Source: Anaeramoeba flamelloides (Eukaryota; Metamonada; Anaeramoebidae). Taken from it: a stretch of 64,000 nucleotides of DNA. A program made the translations under genes and the position numbers. How positions within the stretch are numbered: the stretch's first letter is position 1; every line of letters begins with the position of its first letter. Below the pieces are notes generated by a model that saw nothing but the letters and a program-made list of their open reading frames with translations, had not been told where the DNA came from and ran no database searches. Below are positions 46,297-56,400 of this stretch, piece by piece. The stretch is from contig JANTQA010000015.1 in assembly GCA_027625915.1 (NCBI GenBank), positions 11,313,001-11,377,000 of the forward strand. Reading direction: 5' to 3'.

Positions 46297-47224
46297 CCAA
46301 ATTTCAAAATTGGTGGCAAACTTTTTGATTATTATTTTTTTCTTTTTTTCATTTGTTTTTCAAAAAATAAAATGATTACACTATATTTTTATTAATTAGT
46401 CTATATTGGTTATTAGATCTAAACACTTTAGTAAAATAAGTTATCATTCAAAAAAAAAAAAAAAAAACAAGTAAAAAAATTTTTTTCTGATGAAAAATCT
46501 GCTCCTATTTTTGAAATTTAGTTTATATATATATTTCATATATTAAAATTGTTTTAAAAAAGTACACACCAAAAGTTTTTAAGAATGTTACTTCAAACTT
46601 TCTAATTCACCCAGTTTTAAGTAGTTTAAATAACACTTTAGAAAACTTTTAGTCCTCAATTTTTTAAAACAGCACTACTTATTTGTATTTCAAAACAAAT
46701 AGATCCTAATTTTTTCTTTAATTATTTATCGTTATAATTTGTTTTATTTTTATATTATCACACTACTATTTTTCGCTTTTCTTTTAAATAATAATAAAGG
46801 TGGTGATGCTGAATTAGAATTAGTTGATTCTTTAGATCCATTTTCAGAAGGGATCATCTTCAGTGTTCGTCCTCCAAACAAAAGTTGGAAAAATATTTCC
46901 AATCTATCTGGTGGCGAAAAAACATTGAGTAGTTTAGCCCTTGTGTTTGCGCTCCATCATTATAAACCAACACCTGTCTATTTTATGGATGAAATTGATG
47001 CAGCATTGGATTTCAGAAATGTTTCAATCATTGCCAATTATATCAGAGAAAGAACAAAAAATGCCCAATTTGTCATTATTAGTTTAAGAAACAATATGTT
47101 CGAATTGGCAAATAGATTAATTGGGATTTATAAAACAGATAATTGTACCAAGAGTGTTGCAATTAACCCAAAAAGTTTTGTTTCAAAAAAATTGCTTGAA
47201 AAAAATAATAAAAAAAAGAATTAA
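36873..47224 (+). CDS. SMC4: Condensin subunit SMC4
   Basis: Eight exons: 36873-37314, 37852-39122, 39307-39741, 42558-43238, 43498-43697, 45590-45747, 45843-46007 and 46800-47224, about 1258 aa (human SMC4: 1288). It pairs with SMC2 in condensin, which compacts chromosomes in mitosis. Order seen: SMC4-type start RLMIKKMILTNFKSYYGTHE, Walker A GPNGSGKS (residues 68-75), GVTLLLKSKGIDLDYNRFL, EVEQISLMKPK, a long heptad coiled coil (exon 2), the hinge (NGRLGDLGTIDPKYDVAIS to TISGGGGR), the return coiled coil (exons 4-7), ABC signature LSGGEKTLSS and Walker B VYFMDEIDAALD. Phases agree at every junction (1, 0, 0, 0, 2, 1, 1). The exon 4 donor is ambiguous: GTTTGA at 43239 or GTCAAA at 43230, both phase 0. 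Introns 3 (2.8 kb) and 5 (1.9 kb) and 7 (0.8 kb) are full of repeats. Confidence 0.97.
40856..41106. mobile_element. Array of three hairpins in SMC4 intron 3
   Basis: Hairpin 1 (40856-40936) GTCGTTAGGTTTTCCAAAAT to TTTTGGAAAACCTA; hairpin 2 (about 40945-41023) CGTTAGGTTTTTTTTTAATT to AAATTAAAAAAAACCG; hairpin 3 (about 41026-41106) TGTTATATTTTCCAGAATTC to CCCTGGAAAAGCTAGAC. The linker CACTCTATGGCACTTGACGA follows at 41106-41125. Two hairpin types alternate, as in the 11.1-kb array. Confidence 0.75.
41470..41565. repeat. Dispersed repeat H, uninterrupted copy
   Basis: TTGTGAAATCAATGATTTTA, CGCTTAAATTTCTTAAAGG and GTGTAATTTACACTTCTT recur around 54735-54763 and 55300-55352, where a family G element separates the two halves. 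It lies within SMC4 intron 3. Confidence 0.65.
43272..43338 (+). repeat. (CA)n-(CT)n-poly-T tract in SMC4 intron 4
   Basis: About 11 CA units, then about 7 CT units, then a T run of over 25, all inside the 259-bp intron 43239-43497. It makes this intron extremely pyrimidine-rich well ahead of its TAG acceptor. Confidence 0.9.
43980..44698. repeat. 720-bp dispersed inverted-repeat element (copy in SMC4 intron 5)
   Basis: Left end CTCTTTTTCAAATAAAAGGG, right end TTTTTTTTCGAAAAAGA, about 20-bp inverted ends. A second copy is at 60856-61559. The end motif also occurs inverted inside, at about 44160 (GTGTGCCCTTTTATTTGAAA), so the first 200 bp form a smaller inverted-repeat unit. No ORF. Confidence 0.8.
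44762..45057. mobile_element. Pair of hairpins with linker in SMC4 intron 5
   Basis: Hairpin at about 44768-44850 (TTTTTTTTAATTCAAAAGAA to TTCTTTTAAATTAAAAAAAA) and at about 44980-45053 (GTTTTCCAGAATCCAAAAGA to TCCTAGAAAACCTAACGAC). Just before the second lies GTCGTCAAGTGTCGTAGAGT, the reverse complement of the linker at 41106. Confidence 0.7.
46263..46292. repeat. (AT)n microsatellite
   Basis: Perfect AT dinucleotide run in SMC4 intron 7 directly next to a family F element. A similar run is at 44701-44730 in intron 5 next to the 720-bp element. Confidence 0.9.
46293..46525. mobile_element. Family F element, unsplit copy in SMC4 intron 7
   Basis: 233 bp from TAATCCAAATTTCAAAATTG to CTATTTTTGAAATTTAGTTTA. 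It is the empty-site reference for the nested pair at 21106-21875. Confidence 0.8.
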
Positions 47225-47998
47225 ATAATGGAATAAAATTTAATTAATTTATAAATTATTTTAATTTTTCATTTTCATTTTTTAAAAAAGATCTCAAAAA
47301 AACCTTTTATTTTTAAAGATTAATACATGAAATTTAAATATTAAAAACTAAAAATCACAAATTCTTAAATTATTGAGTTGTTTTTAAAACATTTAAAGAT
47401 TTGATGTAGTTATTGAATTGTTTTTTTTTAAAAAATATTTTTTGTGATACTTATAAATATTTCAAAATTTCAAGGTGTTGTTTCCAAATCTTAAAGGATT
47501 AGGAATAATACAATATATCTTTTAACATAATCTACTGAATGAGAGAATATATTGCAATGAAATTTATTATTCTCCATTTGCTCAAATGAAAAATAGTGAG
47601 AAAGTAAAAGGTGATAACTAATTTTTCAAAATATAATCTTTGCATTTTATACTTGATTTAATTTTTCTTTTGTTTACTGTTATTCTTACCCAAACGATTT
47701 TAGCTTTAGAACTATTGTTAAGTCTACATAAATCTGGGTTTGATTAATAGAATTGTTTGATTTTTGTATATTTGTGTTTGATTAATTCTCTACAAATAAT
47801 TTTAAAGCAAATTGATGTTAAATCAAATCCGACTAATCTTTTTGTTTGTAAAATGTCTTTATTTAGATCACTTTAAAAAAAAAAAAAAAATAATAATATT
47901 TAATTTCAAAAATTGGAAAAGATTTCATTATTTAAATTCTTTATTTGTGAAGATAAAAAGACAAAATTTCTTTGAAGAGTCAAAAAAAAATAAATAAA
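47225..47998. other. Intergenic region between SMC4 and the minus-strand LINE
   Basis: AT-rich, no gene recognised. Confidence 0.5.
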
Positions 47999-48225
47999 AA
48001 AAATTCAAATTTTTTTTTTTTTTATTGTAATTTAAGGGAGGAGTTTAGAATTCCTCTTGTTTGCCCGAATTCCTAAACTTGAATTTAGAAATCGTATAAT
48101 AGATTCAAACATAGTCTTATTATCTACTAGAGCTAATAAAGATATTGAATCTTGTTTATTAATAATATTATAAATATTATTATTATTTAAAATAAGTGAA
48201 AAATTGTTTTTTTCTAATTCAGAAA

Positions 48226-48324
48226 TCCAGATTTTACGATTATTTTCATAGACTGAGCAGTCGTTAGGTTTTCCAGAATTCAAAATAATTGCGTAAAATC
48301 CAGATTTTACGATTATTTTCATAG
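48226..48324. repeat. Hairpin fragment flanked by a 27-bp direct duplication of LINE sequence
   Basis: The LINE string beginning ATCCAGATTTTACGATTATT occurs at 48226 and again at 48298. Between the copies is a half-hairpin, CAGTCGTTAGGTTTTCCAGA and some following bases. The duplicated segment encodes AYENNRKIWI of the LINE, so the duplication happened after the LINE inserted. Confidence 0.8.
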
Positions 48325-48901
48325 GCCGAGCCGTTCCAGAGAAAATGATCCAAATCTTCAATGATATCCAAATCTTTATTTATTTTACACAATTGACAAA
48401 ATTGTGATTTATTTTTGTTCATAAAATAAGAATATCTATTAAGATAATTTGTATAATTTCTTAACTTTAGAATAGAAGTTGAACCCTTCCATTTTAAATA
48501 TTTTTGCTGTTTGTTAATATTTCCCTGTATCAAAATTATTTTCAAATAATTTTGTACTTTCCAACTTGGACTATTTTTTAATTGATTAATTCGGTAAACT
48601 TCGAGTTCAGATTCTAATTCTTTTGAATTTCGAGCTTTCCAATTAATTTTTTCTGTTTTTTTTTCTCTGAAGGGGAGAAGATTTATTAATTTATCAAATC
48701 CCAAAATTTTTAATTTTTAAATTAATTTGAATTTTCTTTTGTAAATTGTGATTCTTGCCAAATCAATTTTTGCTTCAGTTTTATAGATAAGTCTTGGGGA
48801 ATGTGGGTTTATTAATAGTGATTCTGTGATTTTCTTATTAGTCCAAATATCAATTGTTTTGAAATCAGATTCTGTAAAGTCAAATATCTCTAATCCATAT
48901 A

Positions 48902-49098
48902 CAGTCGGTTTCACTTTTAAGGCACAAACTATCAACGAAATTTAAGGCACAAAAAAATCTCAAATTAAGGCACAAAATTTGGATTTTTTTTTTTTTACAA
49001 ATTATTTTACTAGAATTTCAATTTTGTGCTTTAATTTGAGATTTTTTCTGTGCCTTAAATTTCGTTGAAAGTTTGTGCCTTAAAAGTGAAACTGACTG
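48902..49098. mobile_element. 197-bp CAGTC palindromic MITE in LINE B
   Basis: CAGTCGGTTTCACTTTTAAG to AAAAGTGAAACTGACTG, TA on both sides. The two halves are near-perfect inverted copies containing AAGGCACAAACT and ATTTCGTTGA. Confidence 0.95.
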
Positions 49099-49649
49099 TA
49101 ATATTTGGCTATGTAAAACTGCCTTAAAATAATTGAATTTTTAATCCATTAGAAAAATTCCTTTCTTTAAAAATATGAAGAACTTTTTCAAAATTATGAT
49201 CAACCTTTTCAAAGTTGAATTATAAATGGAATTTTTTGTCTAACCAAATACCAAGATATAAAATTTCTTTTGGTATTAGGGGTTTTTTTGTTTTATCATC
49301 ATTTGGATTCATTCCAAAATATTTTATTATTTTATATATTTTTTGTAATTGATAATTTATTTCAATCATTGATCCTTTCATTATTAATATCAAATCATCA
49401 GCAAACATCTGAACGTGTATTGCGAGTGGATTGATTTTTTCTAAAAGAAAATGAGAAATAAAACCAAATAATAGAGGAGATAATGGATCTCCTTGGTAAA
49501 CACCTATTCCTTCTTTTGAGTAATAAGCAATTAGAATAGAAACATTTTTAAAATTTCATTTTTGATAAATTTTTTAATTGAGTGATAAATTAATGAAATG
49601 ATGAATAGAGTCAAAACATTTTTGAATATCAATTGTAACTATATATATA

Positions 49650-49846
49650 CAGTCAGTTTCACTTTTAAGGCACAAACTTTCAACGAAATTTAAGGCACAA
49701 AAAAATCTCAAATTAAGGCACAAAATTTGTAATTTTTTTTTTTACAATTTATTTTTACAAGAATTTGAATTTTGTGCCTTAATTGGAGATTTTTATTGTG
49801 CCTTAAATTTCGTTGAAAGTTTGTGTCTTAAAAGTGAAACTGACTG
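49650..49846. mobile_element. 197-bp CAGTC palindromic MITE between the two LINEs
   Basis: Same sequence type as 48902-49098, with TA on both sides (49648-49649 and 49847-49848). It marks the 5' edge of LINE B and lies 14 bp before the plus-strand LINE region begins. Confidence 0.95.
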
Positions 49847-51090
49847 TACAAAAATGATAAAAATAAAATAATTTATTTTTCAAACTTTACATATTGTAAA
49901 AGTTTAAAAAAGTTACAAAATGTACCAAACAAAAACAAATTGATTTTTATTCAAAAAAATATTTCAACATTAGAAATATTTAATTTCTTAAATAATTATT
50001 GTGTAATTAGATTTTTAAGGAAAGGAAATAATAAACTTGTAATTTGGGAGAATCTCAAAAAAATAAAAACTTTTAAAAGAATATTACTAAATAAACAAAA
50101 AAATATTCCAAATGATTTATATATAAAACATTTTTTGAAGAACAAAGAAAGATTATTAATAAAAAGTTCTAAAAAAATGAAAAATAAATATCAAAAAATA
50201 AATATTAATATAGCCTCTTTAAATATTTGTGGCTTGAATAATTCAAATAAAATTTTTAAATTAGAATCTTGTTTTTTAAAATGTAAAATCGATATTTGTT
50301 TAATACAAGAATCCAAAATAACAAAAAAACCAACTTTCACAAACTACTTCTCTGTGAATAAAAAATCTTATGGAAATAATGGAAATAAGGGTGGTTTATT
50401 AATAATAATAAAAAAGATATTTCTAGAATTTTTTCGTGGAATATTAATTGCTGATTTAGATGTAATGGACATACAATTTACTGATTTAATCATTATTAAT
50501 ATATATCGGAGAAATGACCGAAATATTGAAATTAATAAAAAAATAATAAATATCTTTAGAAAATACCAAAACAAAAAAACAATTATTGGTGGTGATTTTA
50601 ATTTAAATGAAAATAAAATAAAATTATTTGAAAAATTTAATTTTAAAATATTTTTAAATAATAAACCAAGTAGAAAACCAAACAATTTGGATTATTTTTT
50701 AACAAATTTTAATAATTTAAAACTCAATAAATCAAAGACTATCAAAAATTTTATTAGTGATCATAATACAATTATGAATAAATTTGAAATAAACTCAAAT
50801 TGGGAAATCAATGATATCTATAAAATTAAAGATATTCCAACCTTTCAAGAAGACTTTCTCCAATTCTTTTCTCGACAGAATTTTAATTTAAATGAAGAAA
50901 ATTTTATTTTATTTAAAAAAAAATATAAACAGAAAGAAAGAATAGTATTTGATATCAAACAAGATAAATTAAAAATTAATAATTTACTTTTTAAATTGTT
51001 TGATAAAAATGAAACTTTATATAAAATCAAAAAAATTAATGAATTAAATTACTTAAAATTACTTAATCAACTAAATGAAGAATTTAATTA

Positions 51091-51286
51091 CAGTCAGTTT
51101 CACTTTTAAGGTATAACTTTCAACGAAATTTAAGGCACAAAAAAATCTCAAATTAAAGCACATTTTTTGGAATTTTTTTTTTTACAATTTATTTTACTAG
51201 AATTTGAATTTTGTGCCTTAATTTGAGATTTTTTTTTGTGCCTTAAATTTCGTAGAAAGTATGTGTCTTAAAAGTGAAACTGACTG
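51091..51286. mobile_element. 196-bp CAGTC palindromic MITE in LINE A
   Basis: CAGTCAGTTTCACTTTTAAG to AAAAGTGAAACTGACTG with TA on each side. It interrupts the LINE coding region after the endonuclease domain. Confidence 0.95.
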
Positions 51287-51690
51287 TAAAATAAAAACTT
51301 TTGGAAAACATTAAATAAAATAAGAGAAACTTCTACAAAAATGTTTTTAAATAATGAAACCATATTCACAGTGTATAACGATTTTGTAAAATCAATTAGT
51401 CAGAAACCTAATACAAATATAATTAATTATATTAAAAAATTTAAAATTAATAAAAATTCATTAAATCCAATTGACATAAAGGAAATTTTTGATCAAGATA
51501 AAATGAAAGAAATAATCAAATTTCAAAAAAATAAATCAGTTAAAGAATTTGACAAAATAAATCATTATAAGTTTATAAAAAAACCAACCAATTCAATATT
51601 TATTAAATTATAATTATTTTATTAAAACAGTTCAAAATATTTTTATAAATTGGATAACAGACTAAACTGAAAAAAGTATAAATTTTATTA

Positions 51691-51887
51691 CAGTCAGTTT
51701 CACTTTTAAGGCACAAACTTACAACGAAATTTAAGGCACAAAAAAAATCTCAAATTAAGGTACAAAATTCAAATTCTAGTAAAAATAAATTGTAAAACAA
51801 AAAATTACAAATTTTGTGCTTTAATTTGAGATTTTTTTGTACCTTAAATTTCGTTGTAAGTTTGTGCCTTAAAAGTGAAACTGACTG
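51691..51887. mobile_element. 197-bp CAGTC palindromic MITE in LINE A
   Basis: Same family and same TA flanks, 405 bp downstream of the previous one, splitting the pre-RT region from the RT fingers. Confidence 0.95.
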
Positions 51888-53492
51888 TAAAAAAAGAAAT
51901 TTATTATTTATTCATAAATCGGGGGATGAAGGCGAACCATTAAATTATCGACCTATCTCTATATATCAATCTCTTCCAAGATTTTTTTTAAAATTAATAT
52001 ACATTGGAATTCAAGACTCATGGGACTTGATTTCAAAAAAACAATTTGGATTTAAAAAATATTTTGGAACAAGAATTGCTGTTTTAAATTTATTAAGAAA
52101 ATTTAAAAAAATAAAAAATAAAAATAAAAATACAGAATACTTTGTAGTTACTATAGACATACAAAAATGTTTTTGACTCTATACAACACTCGTTAATATA
52201 TCAATCTATTAAAAAATTTATCAAAAATGAAACAATTAAAAATTGGCTCTTGAGATATTACAAAAAAGAAGGAATTGGAGTTTATCAAGGAGATCCATTA
52301 TCACCTTATCTCTTCGCATTTATATCTCATTTCCTACTAGAAAAGTTAAAAACTTTAGCTGTTCATGTTCAAATGTATGCAGATGATCTGATTCTTATTA
52401 TGAAAGGGTCATTAATCTCTCTAAAAATTAATTTAGAAAGGATTTTTGAAATAATAAAAAGATTCGGGATGAACACACATAATAAAAAAACCAAATATAA
52501 AAAAGAATTAAAAGATATTTTTTATCTTGGGATTTGGTTAGAAAAAACACACATCCTGAATATAATTTCAAAAAAGTAGAAAAGTCCTTAGAAACACTTA
52601 ATCGATTGTTATAACAAAATAAACTCAACAATGGAGTCAAAATAACTTCTTTCAAAGCTCTCATTTTAAGTCAACTTTATTATGGTCTTGAAATATTTGA
52701 CTTGAAACAAAATGATTTTGAAAGAATTGATAGATTTATCAATAAATCAGTCACAAATTTCTTACAAATTAATATCCATTCACCTCGATTAATTTATAAA
52801 ACTGAAGCAAAAAATTGATCTCGCTAGATTAAAAGTATACCGAAGAAAATATAAATTGATAGAAAAATTAGATTTCTTAAATTTAAAAAAATTAAAAAAA
52901 ATACTAAATTTTCGAAAATTGGAAAATGAAAATATTAATTGGCACACTAAGGGATTAAAATTATTAGATTTAGAATTAAAAGTTTTTCGATTAACCGAAT
53001 TGGAAAATTCACCTAGTTGGAAAGTTCAACAATATCTAAAAATTATAAAACAACAAAATTGCAATTTCAAACAACAAAATTATTTGAACTGGAAAGCTTC
53101 AAAAACAATTCTAAAATTTCGAAATTTTACTAATTGTTTAAATAGGTACTCTTATGTAACAAGTAAAAATAAAAATAAAAATTGTGATTTATGTAAAGAA
53201 AAGTTAAATATTGATATCATTGAAGATTTCGATCATTTTTTATGGGACTGTCCGGCCTATAAAATAAATCGAAAAATCTGGATATCTGAATTTTTTGAAA
53301 AAATAAAAAATTAATAATATCAGAGATATTATTAATAAAAAGAATTCATCATATATATTATCATTAGTAAGTGATAATAAAATTTGTGATTCTTTAACAA
53401 AATTTCTAAAAAAAAGTTTAGAAATTAGGGCACACAGGAGAAAAGCAATTTTCTCTCTTCAAAAATAAAAAAAAAAAAAAGAATCATCGATA

Positions 53493-56400
53493 TTAATTAA
53501 AGTGGTAGGGATCATTTATACTTTTTTCAACTGTAATCCATTCTTTCAATTGCTGATCATTTTCTTGTATTTTAAGATAGTGTCCTATATTGTTTACTTT
53601 ATAACTATAGTTTGGAGCTGTCCATACTGTACATAAAAGGCCTTCATAACTGTTTTTTTTAGATTCCTTTTTAAACCACCACTTATGCCCACTGGGTTCT
53701 GTAAAGTGGGATCGAAAAATCACCTCAAGCTTATTTTTATGTAGAAAACGTTTTGTTGGCTTTTTACCAAATAAGTAACCGGAACCTATTAAATTATTTA
53801 AGATTTTATTGTAGATTATGTTCAAAATAAAGTGCCGAATTTTTAAATTATTACGGGCTAAAAATTAATGAAAATCAATAAATTACCTCTCATTGAAATC
53901 ATAAATTCTGATACTTCGTCACTTGGATCTGACCAAACTAGATCAGATATTGCACCTAATAGCCCTGGTTCTTGAAATCTATATAGCCAATTTATCTTTG
54001 ATAATGTTGTTACCTCTATATGATTTAAATAATTTAATTTGTTGAAAAAGAAAAATAAAAACAATATATAAATGAATAAAGGTATTTAAAAAACGAAAAA
54101 TTATTCTCAATAATTTCTCCATAAAATAATAAAGAAATTTTTAAGTGATACAAAGTGAAAATAAGAAATGTATGATATAGATATTTTCATAACAACTTTG
54201 CAGATAAATATTTTACATTTTTGTTGAAAAATAGTTGATGAATTTAAAAAAATATAAAAACTAATTCTTTTTTTTCATTTTTTTCTAACCAAAATATCTT
54301 TATATTGGGAAGAAGAGTTACAAATGAAAAAGATCAAGTGGTTTCTCGATAATACTAAAATACTGAAACACGGAAATATGTGTAACTTTAAAGTAAAATC
54401 GAAAAATAAAAGTAAAAAAGTATCAATTAAAAAAGCAAAAAAATCCAAAAAAAAAAATAAGGAAATAACAATAATTAAATAATTATCCCGAATTGAACAT
54501 GCATGATCTATTATCAAAAGTAATTAAATTAACCAAAAGTATCAATCTTGTTATTTTGGCGTATTATTTAATTAAAGATAGCATTGTTTTTTTTTTTTGA
54601 TTTTTTTTACCAATTGCTTCTTATAAACCCTTTTTTAATTTTAATTTTAATTTTAATTTTTTTTTTATTTTCAATTTTTTTTTTTTTGCTTTTTCAACTC
54701 AAAAAATTATTTGGGTATGCCTTTCCGTGAATAATTGTGAAATCTAGGATTTTACGCTTAAATTAAACTAAAATTCAAAATTTTCCACACAGCTAAAACG
54801 TTCCAAACAATCAAAATAATACAATTTCATTGAAATTGGAGATAATTTTGATTTTTGAAAAATATGAAAATCATTTTTTCATCTTTTAGTTATTGTTTTC
54901 ATTTCATTGTTTGAATTACGTAATTTGCTTCGTTGGATCAAAATTTTTCTCAATGATTGACATTATGTTAAAGTTAAGTTGTTCCAAATAGAAGAACTCA
55001 AATAAAATTAGTTGGTAGTATCTAACCTTTGATCGATCAATATTCCTAATAGAATTTCAACAAATTTACTAATGTATTTTTTTGTTTTGCTCTCTCCAAA
55101 ATTTTTAACACACTCTTGATTTATTTGTATTGATAATTATTTATTTTTTGTTTTGTGAGTATTGTAATTTATAAAAAGGTGTTAACATTTCAATTAGTGA
55201 ATGGTTCTAATTTGGTAAATCTTCTTGAATTGATTAAATAAGTTTTTTTTTTCACAAATCGAATTTTGGTGTGTTAAAAATTTTTAATTGGGGTTTACCT
55301 TTGAGGAAATTTAAGTAAAAGGGCATTTAGTGTGTAATTTATACTTCTTCCATCATTAAAAAAAAAAAAAGAATTATTATTTTTTTTTCAATTTATTATT
55401 TTAGGTTAGTCACAATTTTTGAAATCGAGTTTATATATTTACTAGCTATAAGGTATTTCTGAAAAAGTGTGGCATTTTTTTTTACTTTTCATAAAAATTT
55501 TTATCTCTGTTAATGGGAGTTATTTGTAAATTGGTAATATAAAATTAAGAGAAATATTTATATTCATGTTATTAACAACTATAGGTATTTATTTCAAAAT
55601 ATATTCGATGAAATATTCCCAAAAGTTGAAAAAAAAATTCAACATTTTTTTTGAGAAAACAAGGAACGATAAAATTCAATAAAAAAAAAGGAAAATATGA
55701 CAAGGATTCAAATGATTTTTTAAACAATATAATAATTTTATATCTTATTATTTGAAAATTTATCATGATTATACCTCTTTAGAAAAAAATTTTTTACAAT
55801 CAAAAAGAAAAAAATAACCACCAATTTTCACCCCCTAAAAAAATTTCATATAAAATTATGATCCAGAGACTTTGATATCTTTAATTAAGGTAATACCTTA
55901 CGAAGAAACAAATTGAATTAATATATACAATCAATTTATGATAAGTTACAATTTTGGGTATTTAAATCGTTATATTTAAATTGAGTTTAATAAAGATATT
56001 TTTAAATAAATTTACTCTTATTTTAAGGAAATGGTTAAGAAAAAAAAGAATTAAAAAGAAAAAAAAAAATTGTGGAAAATGAGATAATTTACCTGGCGAA
56101 AGTCCTGCATGGACACAAAAAAATTTATTGTCAATTGTCTATTTTGTAAAAAAAATTATAATAATTATAAATATATATATATATATTGATATATTTGGTT
56201 TAAATGTTAAAATATTTTTGAAATATTGATATCAAAATAATGTTAAAAGTTTTATATATCATTTATTTTTTCATTTTGATTTTAATTAAGTTTCAACAAA
56301 AATTAATATAAAAAATTAAAGATGTTGGTATTTGTAAATTTATTGAAAGTGGTTTGCAAAATTAGAATGAAAATTTATCAAAAAATAACTTTTTAACTCA

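Larger units (their letters stand above)
47999..49647 (-). mobile_element. 5'-truncated LINE copy B, minus strand
   Basis: Read on the minus strand from 49647: TIDIQKCFDSI (start of the catalytic palm), GVYQGDPLSPLLFGFISHFL, the catalytic MFADDLILIMKGS (about 49405), FGMNPNDDKTK, YLGIWLDK, then the C-terminal domain with CQLCKINKDLDI, DHFLWNGSAYENNRKIW and the end LGIRANKRNSKLLP, then a stop and poly-A (poly-T at about 48009). It differs from the plus-strand LINE in many residues, so it is a separate lineage of the same family. Frames are broken in several places, and it carries a 197-bp CAGTC element and a hairpin fragment. Confidence 0.9.
49940..53468 (+). pseudogene. LINE endonuclease-reverse transcriptase ORF, inactivated
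   Basis: Endonuclease signatures: SLNICGLNN (Asn), CLIQESK (Glu), INIYRRND (Tyr), IIGGDFNLNEN (Asp/Asn), NNLDYFLTN (Asp) and SDHN (His); all catalytic positions are present. After the first MITE comes the pre-RT region (51341-51613) ending VKEFDKINHYKFIKKP; after the second MITE, LLFIHKSGD, NYRPISIYQSLP and KQFGFKKYFGTR. At about 52166-52176 an extra T in a T-run breaks the frame within DIQKCFDSI. RT resumes with GVYQGDPLSPYLFAFI and MYADDLIL, breaks again at about 52575 and 52810, and the C-terminal frame (52856-53314) ends with NCDLCKEKLNIDI and DHFLWDCPAYKINR. The protein can no longer be made as one chain. Confidence 0.9.
49860..53481 (+). mobile_element. LINE copy A with endonuclease and reverse transcriptase, two MITE insertions
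   Basis: A non-LTR retrotransposon of about 3.6 kb, near full length at least from the endonuclease onward, ending with a stop at 53466-53468 and poly-A up to 53481, so almost no 3' UTR. Domains in order: apurinic-type endonuclease, reverse transcriptase (YRPIS, QGDPLSP, YADD) and a C-terminal CDLC...H...C zinc-knuckle region. Two 197-bp CAGTC MITEs interrupt it (51091-51286 and 51691-51887). The type resembles the broad Jockey/L1-like endonuclease LINEs; I cannot assign a clade. Confidence 0.92.
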
